Shown: in pieces, positions 1 through 5,963 of the stretch
How positions within the stretch are numbered: position 1 is the first letter of the stretch
Layout of the letters: each line of letters starts with the position of its first letter
Assembly (NCBI GenBank): GCA_025353525.1
Contig: JANXOO010000709.1
Coordinates: 1 to 7,032 of the forward strand
Length of the DNA stretch: 7,032 bases
Source of the DNA: Schlesneria sp.
GTDB taxonomy: Bacteria; Planctomycetota; Planctomycetia; Planctomycetales; Planctomycetaceae
Reading direction: 5' to 3'
Translations under genes and position numbers: made by a program
The notes under the pieces: generated by a model
Told to the model about the DNA's origin: nothing
Seen by the model: only the letters and a program-made list of their open reading frames with translations
Database searches by the model: none

Positions 1-203
1 GCACGAACGTAGAAACGAGAAACCCCGGTCAGTCTCCCGGAATGCCCTCGTAACGTGCCTCTTCCCCTTCCTTCTCTGTGCCTCGGCGTCTCTGTGGTAA
101 AAAATCTTCGCATTTCTCTTCAGCATATCGCCGAGCGATTCAGTCAGTTTCAGCTAAAATGGTTCCGACAGTAGATGATGCGCCGGTCCTAATGTCGTTG
201 TCA
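1..203. other. Non-coding stretch downstream of the HAD gene
   Basis: No open frame here shows any recognisable protein feature. The stretch lies 3' of the minus-strand three-gene cluster and contains an octamer repeat (positions 74-97). It also holds a short perfect hairpin at 127-139 (ATCGC, loop CGA, GCGAT). On the minus strand a run of six T (complement of A99-A104) follows the HAD gene, but no stable stem precedes it directly, so I do not call an intrinsic terminator. What lies left of the window edge is unknown. Confidence 0.6.
74..97 (-). repeat. Degenerate octamer tandem repeat (CACAGAG type)
   Basis: On the plus strand three adjacent 8-base units read CTCTGTGC, CTCGGCGT and CTCTGTGG. 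On the minus strand this is ACCACAGAGACGCCGAGGCACAGAG, directly after a T-rich run and followed by purine-rich DNA (GAAGGAAGGGGAAGAGG). Units 1 and 3 differ at one base; unit 2 is more diverged. From memory, strings of this kind (ACCACAGAG plus GCACAGAG variants) occur between genes in many unrelated bacterial genomes, often just past the 3' end of genes, with no agreed function. It sits about 105 bases past the HAD stop codon, which fits that placement. Confidence 0.5.
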
Positions 204-881
204 TCAAGACAGGCCAAGCGAATTCATCACCGTTCCCGCGTCTGACAGATCTTTTAATACGGCATCGGGATTGTGTTGCTGAAGTTCGCCAACGGAAAAA
301 ATACCGGTCCCGACGGCAAGCACTTTTGCTCCAATCGCACGACTGCAGCGAATATCGGACGGAGTGTCTCCGATGACCCACACCTTATTCAGGTCGACTT
401 CGGGAAGCCGTGACCTGACCATGTGAATTGCATCGCGGGCAACATCGTCCCGGTCCACATGTTCGTCGCCGAATCCGCCAAAATCGAAATGGCTGGATAG
501 CCCGTAATGAAGTAATTTCAAATGAGCCCCTTCAGCGAAATTTCCCGTCAAGAGACCTGCCATGACGTCGGTGCGACCACAAAGTGTATCGAGCAAGTTT
601 TCAATTCCAGGCAATATCGAACCGCGATGGGTTTGAAGCGAGCCCGGCAGCAAACGAAAATAGCTGCTCAAATAGCGTCGCCAGTGGTCTTCGTTGACTT
701 CGATTTGATGGAAACGAAAAAGATCCATGGCAATCGCCCGATCGGTTCGCCCGGCCACCGAAATGCCTGTGACCGGCGGGTTGGCTCCAAATTCTGAAGC
801 CATAGAGGCTTCCATCGCCGCCTGGCCAGCTCCTCCCGCATCAATCAGCGTACCATCGATATCAAACAGCAGAACATTCAT
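204..881 (-). CDS. HAD-superfamily hydrolase, phosphoglycolate phosphatase-like
   Basis: A 225-residue cytosolic phosphatase of the haloacid dehalogenase superfamily. Motif I is DIDGT, with nucleophile D7 and acid/base D9. The region after it (about 15-85) is the helical cap, with GRTD at 44-47. Motif II is LLTGN (T112), motif III is probably K122, and motif IV is GDTPSDI (171-177), whose D172 and D176 would bind Mg2+. The length and cap position match Gph/PGMB-like C1-cap enzymes; the substrate cannot be fixed from sequence. The start is the ATG at 879-881 because DIDGT then falls six residues from the N-terminus as usual; the frame stays open up to 1046, but that extension overlaps the upstream gene. 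It begins 20 nt after the stop of the FAD/Fe-S gene behind a weak AAGG, suggesting cotranscription and perhaps translational coupling. It ends in two consecutive TGA codons. Next to a glycolate-oxidase-like enzyme, a 2-phosphoglycolate phosphatase role is attractive but inferred. Confidence 0.9.
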   Translation of the reverse strand: MNVLLFDIDGTLIDAGGAGQAAMEASMASEFGANPPVTGISVAGRTDRAIAMDLFRFHQIEVNEDHWRRYLSSYFRLLPGSLQTHRGSILPGIENLLDTLCGRTDVMAGLLTGNFAEGAHLKLLHYGLSSHFDFGGFGDEHVDRDDVARDAIHMVRSRLPEVDLNKVWVIGDTPSDIRCSRAIGAKVLAVGTGIFSVGELQQHNPDAVLKDLSDAGTVMNSLGLS

Positions 882-901
882 CTGTGAATTGGACCTTTTT
901 T

Positions 902-3892
902 TCAGGAAGTCAGTCGTTTTCCGGGGTTGGATTTGAAACGGCGACGGATCTCGGGCATCAGACCATACGCAAGTGCCAGGACTTTTATAGGGTGAAGAGT
1001 CGGCGTTGTAGATTGTTGTTCCATTTGCATTTTGCAACTGCTGCATTCGGTCATGCCAAATTGGATCTTATCCGATCTCATTCGTTCGATCAGCCTGCCG
1101 CCGATCGCAATTGATTCGTCAAAATGTTCGCGAGTCAGGCCGAACGTACCCGCCATTCCCGAGCATCCGAGGTCATCATGTGACGCCTGGAATCGGGGAA
1201 TCGACTGACACAAATCAATCAAATGTGTTTCGGGGCCGAGCGCGCGAAGATGGCACGGCGTGTGGTAGGTGGCGACAAGCGATAACGGAGCAAAATCGGT
1301 TCGCAACTCACCTTTGGCTTTCAGGCTCGCCAGAAACTCCCCCGCCTCAATGACACGTTCTGCCACCAATGATACATCCGGATGATCGACGATTCGAGGG
1401 TACTCGAATTTCAGGCATACGGCAGCAGCGGGTTCCGTACAGACGATCGGGCATCCCTCGCGTGCGAACTCTGCAAGGATTCGGACGTTTTTCAGCGCCA
1501 GTTGGCGTGCCGCGTCAAGATCGCCTGTAGAAATGAACGCCATCCCGGACCGAACCTGGGACGGGGGAACATGAAGTTTTCGTCCGTGGTGTTCGACAAT
1601 CCGGGCAAAAGCAAATCCGAGTTCCGGGTCGTGGCAGTTCGCGTAATGATCGACAAAATAAACGACAGGCGCCGGGTCACGCAGCGAGACTGGCGGAGCC
1701 GTCCATTCCCTGGGAATGCTCCTGAGAAACGTTCGGCGAGCCAGCGGTGGCAGCTTGCGATGCCGGGACACACCGAAAAAACGTTCCAGCAACCATCGGA
1801 ACGATCCCGTGTTCAAAAGCGGGTTGACCAGCCATGACAGTCGGCAAAGAAAATCACCGAACGCGTGGATGCGCGAAAGAAACCACTCCGACGTTCGGGG
1901 ACCGTTTGCGGTCACATACTGGGATTTGGCTTCGAGCATTAATTGGGGGACGTTGACTTCATTCGGACATTCGAGCTGGCACTGTTTGCAATTAAAACAC
2001 GACCGAGACAGTTTCTGCATTTCGCTCGATGCCATCTCGTGTCCGGGCATCGAGCCGTCGACGATGGCCCGTACGGCATTTGCTTTCGCGCGCGGTGAGT
2101 ATTGTTCGGCGGGCTCGGTTCGAAAGAACGGGCACATCCGCGACGCGGATTCCTGTGTCCGGCAGGCACCGCAACCGTGGCATGCGTTCGCCGTCGCGGC
2201 GAACTCGTCTGGCAACCATTTCAGTTGCAGTTCCATTGGCAGAGGTGCTGCGACTGTTTGCGGGCGAAGATGCTTGATCGTCAGATGCGGATCGTCGGTC
2301 AGCACCTTGCCGGGATTCAGCAGATTAAACGGGTCGAATTCCGTTTTGATCGCCTGGAATACTCGGTAGAGCTCGCCGTATTGAGATCGAAGAAACGCCG
2401 TCCTCGACAATCCGAGTCCATGTTCACCACTGATTGAACCGCCAACCGAAATGGCTGCGTGATACAGATCCCGGGCCAGATCTTCAACGCGCCGCGCATC
2501 GATCGGTGTTGCGAGGAATGGACGAATGTGGATCTGTCCGACTGCGGCGTGAGCATACAGCGAAACCGTTATTTCGTGCTTTTGCCAGATTCGGCGAGCC
2601 CTTGCGACAAATTCCAGCAGTGAATCGGGGGGGACAGCAATATCCTCGACAATCGGTACCGGCGACGTTTCACCGCGAGCTCGATTTAAGAGCGGTACAA
2701 CCCGCGACGGCAGCGACCACAGGAATTCAATCTCGTCGACCGTTGTTGCTTCAAACAGTGTGCGTCCCGATTCTGACAGTTCGCCCAGTTGTTTCGCCAG
2801 ATCGCGGGCTCGATCAACAACCTCGGATTGGCTGAAACCGGTCAATTCGACAATCAGTGCGGCCTCCGCAATCGGTGGAATCAGCGATGCAAATCGGGGG
2901 TCCAGGTCGCGAGCCAGCGTCAACAACCGGCGATCAACCAGGTCGCAGGCACTGATTTCGTGCGAGGCAATTGTTCGGACCGACCGGATGGCCGACTCGA
3001 TCGAGTTGAATATGAGAAACAACGCACAGCGATGTGCGGGTAACGCTGATGTTTTCAACGTTGCCGCAGTAAACAAACCGAGAGTCCCTTCCGATCCGAT
3101 CAACAATCGGGGGAGCGAAAGGTGCGAGTCCGATCGGACGCCACGCAACATGTAGCCTGCGCGGTTGCGAATCTGACTCAGCGGCTGTTTTTCGGCAATC
3201 AGCTCCGAATTGTTATCGAGCAATCGTGCGAGCCGACTGACAAGAGACCGCTTCCAGGTCGAATTTTCATCGCCCTCGGACTCATCGCTTGCGTTGTGCG
3301 AGAAATCGACCGTCTCGTTTGCAGCTTCGAAGTGCAGGCCACTTGCGGTGACGACCTCGAGACTGACGACATGGTCTCGCGTCGATCCGACGCGAATCGA
3401 ATGCGATCCCGCCGCATCCAGGGCGAGCATACTTCCGATTGTGGACGTGGCGGTATTGGACGGGTCGGGGGGGAAATAGCGACCTGATTCCCGCAAAACA
3501 CGATTGAGCCGCGCGTGAACGACGCCAGGCTGAACTCGAACTGTTTGCGAACCGACCTCTTCAATCGCGTGCATGTGGCGAGAGAAATCGACGACGATTC
3601 CCGAACCAAGTGCCTCACCGCCAACACTGGTACCGGCCCCGCGCGGTACGAGCGGCAAACGGTGTTCTGCGGCATAGCGAACGAGCATCAGTACGTCGTC
3701 GCGGTCTCGCGGGCATGCGACACCCAGCGGGGCGATCTGATGAAGACTTCCGTCCGTCGCGTACAGTGATCTGGAAAGGGGATCGCAGAGAATCTCCCCT
3801 CGGAAAATTCCCGCCAGATCTTCGATCAATCGCGATTGACGAACGTCCACAGCCAGAACGGCCTTCCGGTTACTGAGTTTGTCGAATTGCAA
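902..3892 (-). CDS. FAD-binding and (Fe-S)-binding D-2-hydroxyacid dehydrogenase, GlcD-GlcF fusion (YdiJ-like)
   Basis: A flavoprotein/iron-sulfur fusion of about 996 residues that probably oxidises a D-2-hydroxyacid (lactate, glycolate, 2-hydroxyglutarate or malate) and passes electrons to the quinone pool. Domains in order: a PCMH-type FAD domain (about 40-280; PRGAGTSVGGEA at 83-94, PPDPSN at 141-146, GSEGTLGL at 266-273); an FAD-oxidase C-terminal domain (about 285-535; H448 and H455 of HAAVGQIH and E490 of GEHG match the metal-binding residues of D2HGDH relatives); a two-cluster ferredoxin domain (C571, C574, C577, C587 and C632, C635, C638, C642, each ending CP); and two CCG-type domains (about 743-835 and 873-960). 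The length is close to E. coli YdiJ (about 1018). There is no signal peptide or membrane segment. The start is uncertain: the farthest in-frame start is a TTG (3890-3892) just after an in-frame TAA, with AGGA too close to it; GTG at 3848-3850 with GGAAGG upstream is an alternative. No ATG occurs before the FAD domain. It lies between a transporter and a phosphatase on the same strand. Confidence 0.92.
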   Translation of the reverse strand: MQFDKLSNRKAVLAVDVRQSRLIEDLAGIFRGEILCDPLSRSLYATDGSLHQIAPLGVACPRDRDDVLMLVRYAAEHRLPLVPRGAGTSVGGEALGSGIVVDFSRHMHAIEEVGSQTVRVQPGVVHARLNRVLRESGRYFPPDPSNTATSTIGSMLALDAAGSHSIRVGSTRDHVVSLEVVTASGLHFEAANETVDFSHNASDESEGDENSTWKRSLVSRLARLLDNNSELIAEKQPLSQIRNRAGYMLRGVRSDSHLSLPRLLIGSEGTLGLFTAATLKTSALPAHRCALFLIFNSIESAIRSVRTIASHEISACDLVDRRLLTLARDLDPRFASLIPPIAEAALIVELTGFSQSEVVDRARDLAKQLGELSESGRTLFEATTVDEIEFLWSLPSRVVPLLNRARGETSPVPIVEDIAVPPDSLLEFVARARRIWQKHEITVSLYAHAAVGQIHIRPFLATPIDARRVEDLARDLYHAAISVGGSISGEHGLGLSRTAFLRSQYGELYRVFQAIKTEFDPFNLLNPGKVLTDDPHLTIKHLRPQTVAAPLPMELQLKWLPDEFAATANACHGCGACRTQESASRMCPFFRTEPAEQYSPRAKANAVRAIVDGSMPGHEMASSEMQKLSRSCFNCKQCQLECPNEVNVPQLMLEAKSQYVTANGPRTSEWFLSRIHAFGDFLCRLSWLVNPLLNTGSFRWLLERFFGVSRHRKLPPLARRTFLRSIPREWTAPPVSLRDPAPVVYFVDHYANCHDPELGFAFARIVEHHGRKLHVPPSQVRSGMAFISTGDLDAARQLALKNVRILAEFAREGCPIVCTEPAAAVCLKFEYPRIVDHPDVSLVAERVIEAGEFLASLKAKGELRTDFAPLSLVATYHTPCHLRALGPETHLIDLCQSIPRFQASHDDLGCSGMAGTFGLTREHFDESIAIGGRLIERMRSDKIQFGMTECSSCKMQMEQQSTTPTLHPIKVLALAYGLMPEIRRRFKSNPGKRLTS

Positions 3893-3914
3893 ATCCTGCA
3901 GAGTCCAGGATTAC

Positions 3915-3945
3915 GGCAGTCATCGTAACCAAACGGTTCGCTGCC
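3915..3945. other. Imperfect hairpin in the transporter-oxidoreductase gap
   Basis: Within the 66-nt gap between the symporter stop and the FAD/Fe-S start, GGCAG (3915-3919) pairs with CTGCC (3941-3945). Inside it AACC (3927-3930) pairs with GGTT (3935-3938) around a 4-base loop, with an uneven internal loop between the two helices. No T run follows, so it is not a standard terminator. It could modulate mRNA stability between the two genes or be chance. Confidence 0.25.
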
Positions 3946-3958
3946 AGGAATGAGGCCA

Positions 3959-5350
3959 TCATCGATCACCGGTTCTCGTTGACGGATTTTCCAGACTCGC
4001 GGCATCGTCACCCTCGGTCCTTGCGACGCAGGCGGCAATCGCAAGGTCGCCTGTCACATTGACGACGGTCCGGCACATATCCAGGATCCGGTCAACACCC
4101 AGGACGATCCCGATCGCCGCCCCCGGTACGCCGACCGACTGCATGACCACGACGATCAATGGCAGCGAGCCACCTGGAACGCCCGCCGTTCCCACACCGG
4201 CCAGAATTGACATCAAGACCACCGTGAACTGTTGGCTGGCACTCAGGTCGACACCCATCACCTGAGCAAGGAACAGGACAACGACACCCTCGTAGAGTGC
4301 CGTGCCATTCTGGTTGCCGGTCGCTCCGACCGTCAGAACAAAATTCGAAACGCGCGTTGGCAGTTTCAGTTCTTCATCAGCAACCTTCATCGCCGTGGGG
4401 AGCGTGGCGCTCGAAGATGACGTTCCGAAAGCAACCAGCATGGCTTCGCTCACCTTCGAAAAAAAACTGATCGGAGACATCCGTGCGAAGATCATCACAA
4501 CAATGCCGTAGACGACGAAGAGTTGCAGTCCCAACCCCAGAACGGCCGTGATGACGAACATGAACAGCGTCTTCAGAATATCCAGTCCCAACTGTGCCGC
4601 GAGGGCAAACACAAGGCAGCCCGCTCCGACGGGGGCAAGTTTCATCGCAAATTCGATCACGGACATGGAAATTTCATAGAGGCCCTCAAGGAAGCCGACG
4701 AACGTTTTTGTTTCGTCCGGTTTCGTGGTAATCGCCATCCCGCAAACCAGAGCGAAAACCATGACGGCCAACATCCCGTTTCCCTTGGAACTGCCATCGA
4801 CTGCTCCCACCATTTCTTGCAGCGGGTTTTCCGGAAAGAGATCCACAAGCGTGTCACGGATCGCCTTCGCTTCTTTCGCTTTGTCAACTTTGTCTGATGC
4901 TCCCTTTGAGTATTGTTCGAGCAATTTCTGGCGCTGCGCTTCGCCGAGTGATTTGCCTGGCTGCATCATGCCAACCAACCCGATTCCGATCAGCACGGCC
5001 GACGACGAAAGGATTGCGGTGAAACCGAGTGTTTTGAGCCCCATTCGTCCGAGCTTGCGCAGGTCACCGATTTCAACGACGGCCAGAGCCAATGCCGAAA
5101 AGACCATCGGCACTACGACCATGAACATCAGCCGCAAAAAGACCTTCCCGACAGGTTCGGCCCAGTAAATGACAGTGTCGAGCCAGTCAATCAAGCCGTT
5201 GGAGTTCGCGTCGCCTTCGCCCCCTTTTACGGTGCCGCCGATGGAATGGGCGATCAGTCCGCCGATGATCCCCACAAGGAGTCCGATCAGGATTTTTGTG
5301 TGAAGCGGCAAGCCCCGTCCGGGTTTCCCATGGTTGCGATCGGTCGACAT
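3959..5350 (-). CDS. Dicarboxylate/amino-acid:cation symporter (DAACS, GltP/Glt_Ph family)
   Basis: A 463-residue inner-membrane secondary transporter of the glutamate/aspartate/C4-dicarboxylate family, likely driven by Na+ or H+. TM1 spans about 18-38 and TM2 about 68-92. The HP1 tip is GTSSSSATLP (309-318), the TM7 signature is NQNGT (346-350) and the HP2 tip is GTAGVPG (387-393). TM8 carries D420, D424, R427, T428, N431 and D435, matching D390, D394, R397, T398, N401 and D405 of Glt_Ph. Keeping D424 and R427 supports an acidic amino acid or dicarboxylate substrate. Two features are odd: an EF-hand-like loop D47-D58 between TM1 and TM2, and substitutions at the third Na+ site (T111, L114 and N348 where Glt_Ph has Y89, T92 and D312). 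A hydrophilic segment, about 130-180, separates TM3 and TM4. The ATG at 5348-5350 has AGGAG five bases upstream. It is probably the first gene of the minus-strand cluster. Confidence 0.93.
   Translation of the reverse strand: MSTDRNHGKPGRGLPLHTKILIGLLVGIIGGLIAHSIGGTVKGGEGDANSNGLIDWLDTVIYWAEPVGKVFLRLMFMVVVPMVFSALALAVVEIGDLRKLGRMGLKTLGFTAILSSSAVLIGIGLVGMMQPGKSLGEAQRQKLLEQYSKGASDKVDKAKEAKAIRDTLVDLFPENPLQEMVGAVDGSSKGNGMLAVMVFALVCGMAITTKPDETKTFVGFLEGLYEISMSVIEFAMKLAPVGAGCLVFALAAQLGLDILKTLFMFVITAVLGLGLQLFVVYGIVVMIFARMSPISFFSKVSEAMLVAFGTSSSSATLPTAMKVADEELKLPTRVSNFVLTVGATGNQNGTALYEGVVVLFLAQVMGVDLSASQQFTVVLMSILAGVGTAGVPGGSLPLIVVVMQSVGVPGAAIGIVLGVDRILDMCRTVVNVTGDLAIAACVARTEGDDAASLENPSTRTGDR
5177..5212 (-). 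other. EF-hand-like loop encoded in the symporter
   Basis: Codons 47-58 encode DANSNGLIDWLD. This fits the 12-position EF-hand calcium loop: D1, N3, N5, G6, I8, D9, and an acidic residue (D rather than the usual E) at 12. It lies between TM1 and TM2, which in the Glt_Ph topology faces outside. Only the loop is visible. The flanking residues (glycine-rich before it, the start of an amphipathic helix after it) do not make a complete helix-loop-helix pair. Confidence 0.55.
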
Positions 5351-5355
5351 GAAGG

Positions 5356-5360
5356 CTCCT
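5356..5360 (-). promoter_or_regulatory. Shine-Dalgarno site of the symporter gene
   Basis: The minus strand reads AGGAG, then CCTTC, then ATG. This is a strong match with a 5-base spacer and the clearest ribosome-binding site in the window. It fixes the symporter start at 5350. The other starts here have weak or no such site. Confidence 0.75.
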
Positions 5361-5471
5361 GAATTTTGGCTCTTTAACAGAAACTGTGGGTAAAGCAGCG
5401 CGTCAAATTGGATTGAAGGTGGATTTGTTGAGGAATTTCAGGACACGAAAATGACGGGCGGGGTGAGAGAC

Positions 5472-5497
5472 AACCTGGGACATTGGGTCCCCTGGTT
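5472..5497. repeat. Imperfect inverted repeat AACC-GGGAC / GTCCC-GGTT
   Basis: AACC (5472-5475) and GGGAC (5477-5481) pair with GTCCC (5487-5491) and GGTT (5494-5497). The loop is 5 bases, with a 1-versus-2-base internal bulge. It lies about 120 bases upstream of the symporter start. It could be an operator or a leader hairpin; there is no adjacent T run. Confidence 0.35.
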
Positions 5498-5687
5498 GCA
5501 CGAGAGTATTTCCCTGTCCAGCCCTGTTTGTCACTCGTGGGGTTGCTTCCTGGCAGAGCCCCATTCCGTTTCCACAGGTGCGTCCCAGTATAGCAAAGTG
5601 TGGCGCGAGATGAATGAGTCCACGGCTGTGAGATTTCCGGTTATGAATGTGATACTGCTCGCGGTCCGGAATGAGGCTTCGTTTGTG

Positions 5688-5714
5688 AGTCCGCTTCCGC
5701 GTTCGAAGCGGACT
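5688..5714. repeat. Perfect 10-bp inverted repeat with 7-base loop
   Basis: AGTCCGCTTC (5688-5697) and GAAGCGGACT (5705-5714) are exact reverse complements around CGCGTTC. This is the strongest stem I found in the window. Neither strand has a following T run, so it is not an evident terminator. Its place in the middle of a divergent intergenic region suggests a protein-binding operator or a structured transcript element. Confidence 0.55.
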
Positions 5715-5841
5715 GCGGACGTTTCCAGGTGTCGCTGGATTTCTCAATGGCCTCAAACCAGTCCGCGCGTGGTATCGCTTGAAAATGACGAGCGATCTGC
5801 GATAACGTCAGGCGACGACCTGAATACGAAGAATCAGGGGA

Positions 5842-5870
5842 TTGACACCCCCGCTCGCCATGGAGATTGC
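5842..5870 (+). promoter_or_regulatory. Weak candidate sigma-70-like promoter for hpnE
   Basis: A perfect TTGACA hexamer (5842-5847) is followed after 17 bases by GATTGC (5865-5870), a poor -10 match. It would give a leader of roughly 85-90 bases before the hpnE ATG. Planctomycete promoters are poorly defined, so this is only a candidate. Confidence 0.2.
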
Positions 5871-5963
5871 TCCTGGTCGAATGTCGTTGCCTCGAAAAAC
5901 TTTCATTTTGAGGAATGCCGTTGAGGGTGCCGCGAGCAGAAAAAGATTTCAATCACTTCAAAA

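Larger units (their letters stand above)
5351..5963. other. 613-base divergent intergenic region
   Basis: It separates the minus-strand symporter from plus-strand hpnE and must contain both promoters. Reading frames of 103-157 codons exist on both strands, but they overlap one another, have low-quality composition (rich in R, S, H and T, with no hydrophobic core or motif) and lack convincing ribosome-binding sites, so I call no gene. Visible structure is limited to the inverted repeats at 5472-5497, 5635-5671 and 5688-5714 and a TTGACA hexamer at 5842. It is long for a simple promoter region, so an unrecognised small RNA, leader or gene relic is possible. Confidence 0.6.

Noticed and set aside
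98..139. Possible intrinsic terminator for the HAD gene (T6 tract plus the hairpin at 127-139)
   Set aside because: The hairpin is short and lies about 20 bases from the T tract, so it does not have terminator geometry.
882..1046. N-terminal extension of the HAD frame by 55 residues
   Set aside because: The extension overlaps the conserved C-terminus of the FAD/Fe-S protein, and HAD proteins of this type start a few residues before DxDGT.
1716..2369. A 217-codon open frame on the plus strand inside the FAD/Fe-S gene
   Set aside because: It is antisense to a well-supported domain-rich gene, has no recognisable motif, and is rich in R, S and C as expected of a shadow frame.
3826..4044. A 72-codon minus-strand frame bridging the symporter end and the FAD/Fe-S start
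   Set aside because: It overlaps both genes out of frame, shows no family resemblance, and its sequence is explained by the neighbouring coding regions.
5380..5406. TTGACG on the minus strand (5406-5401) as a -35 box for the symporter
   Set aside because: No acceptable -10 hexamer occurs at 16-18 bases; the best AT-rich match is about 21 bases away.
5838..5851. GGGG-ATTGACA-CCCC hairpin around the TTGACA hexamer
   Set aside because: Only four G-C pairs with a 7-base loop, which is within chance expectation.
5451..5924. A 157-codon plus-strand open frame in the intergenic region
   Set aside because: No Shine-Dalgarno, no motif and shadow-like composition; overlapping minus-strand frames of similar quality (5403-5756, 5641-5952) argue that these are chance.
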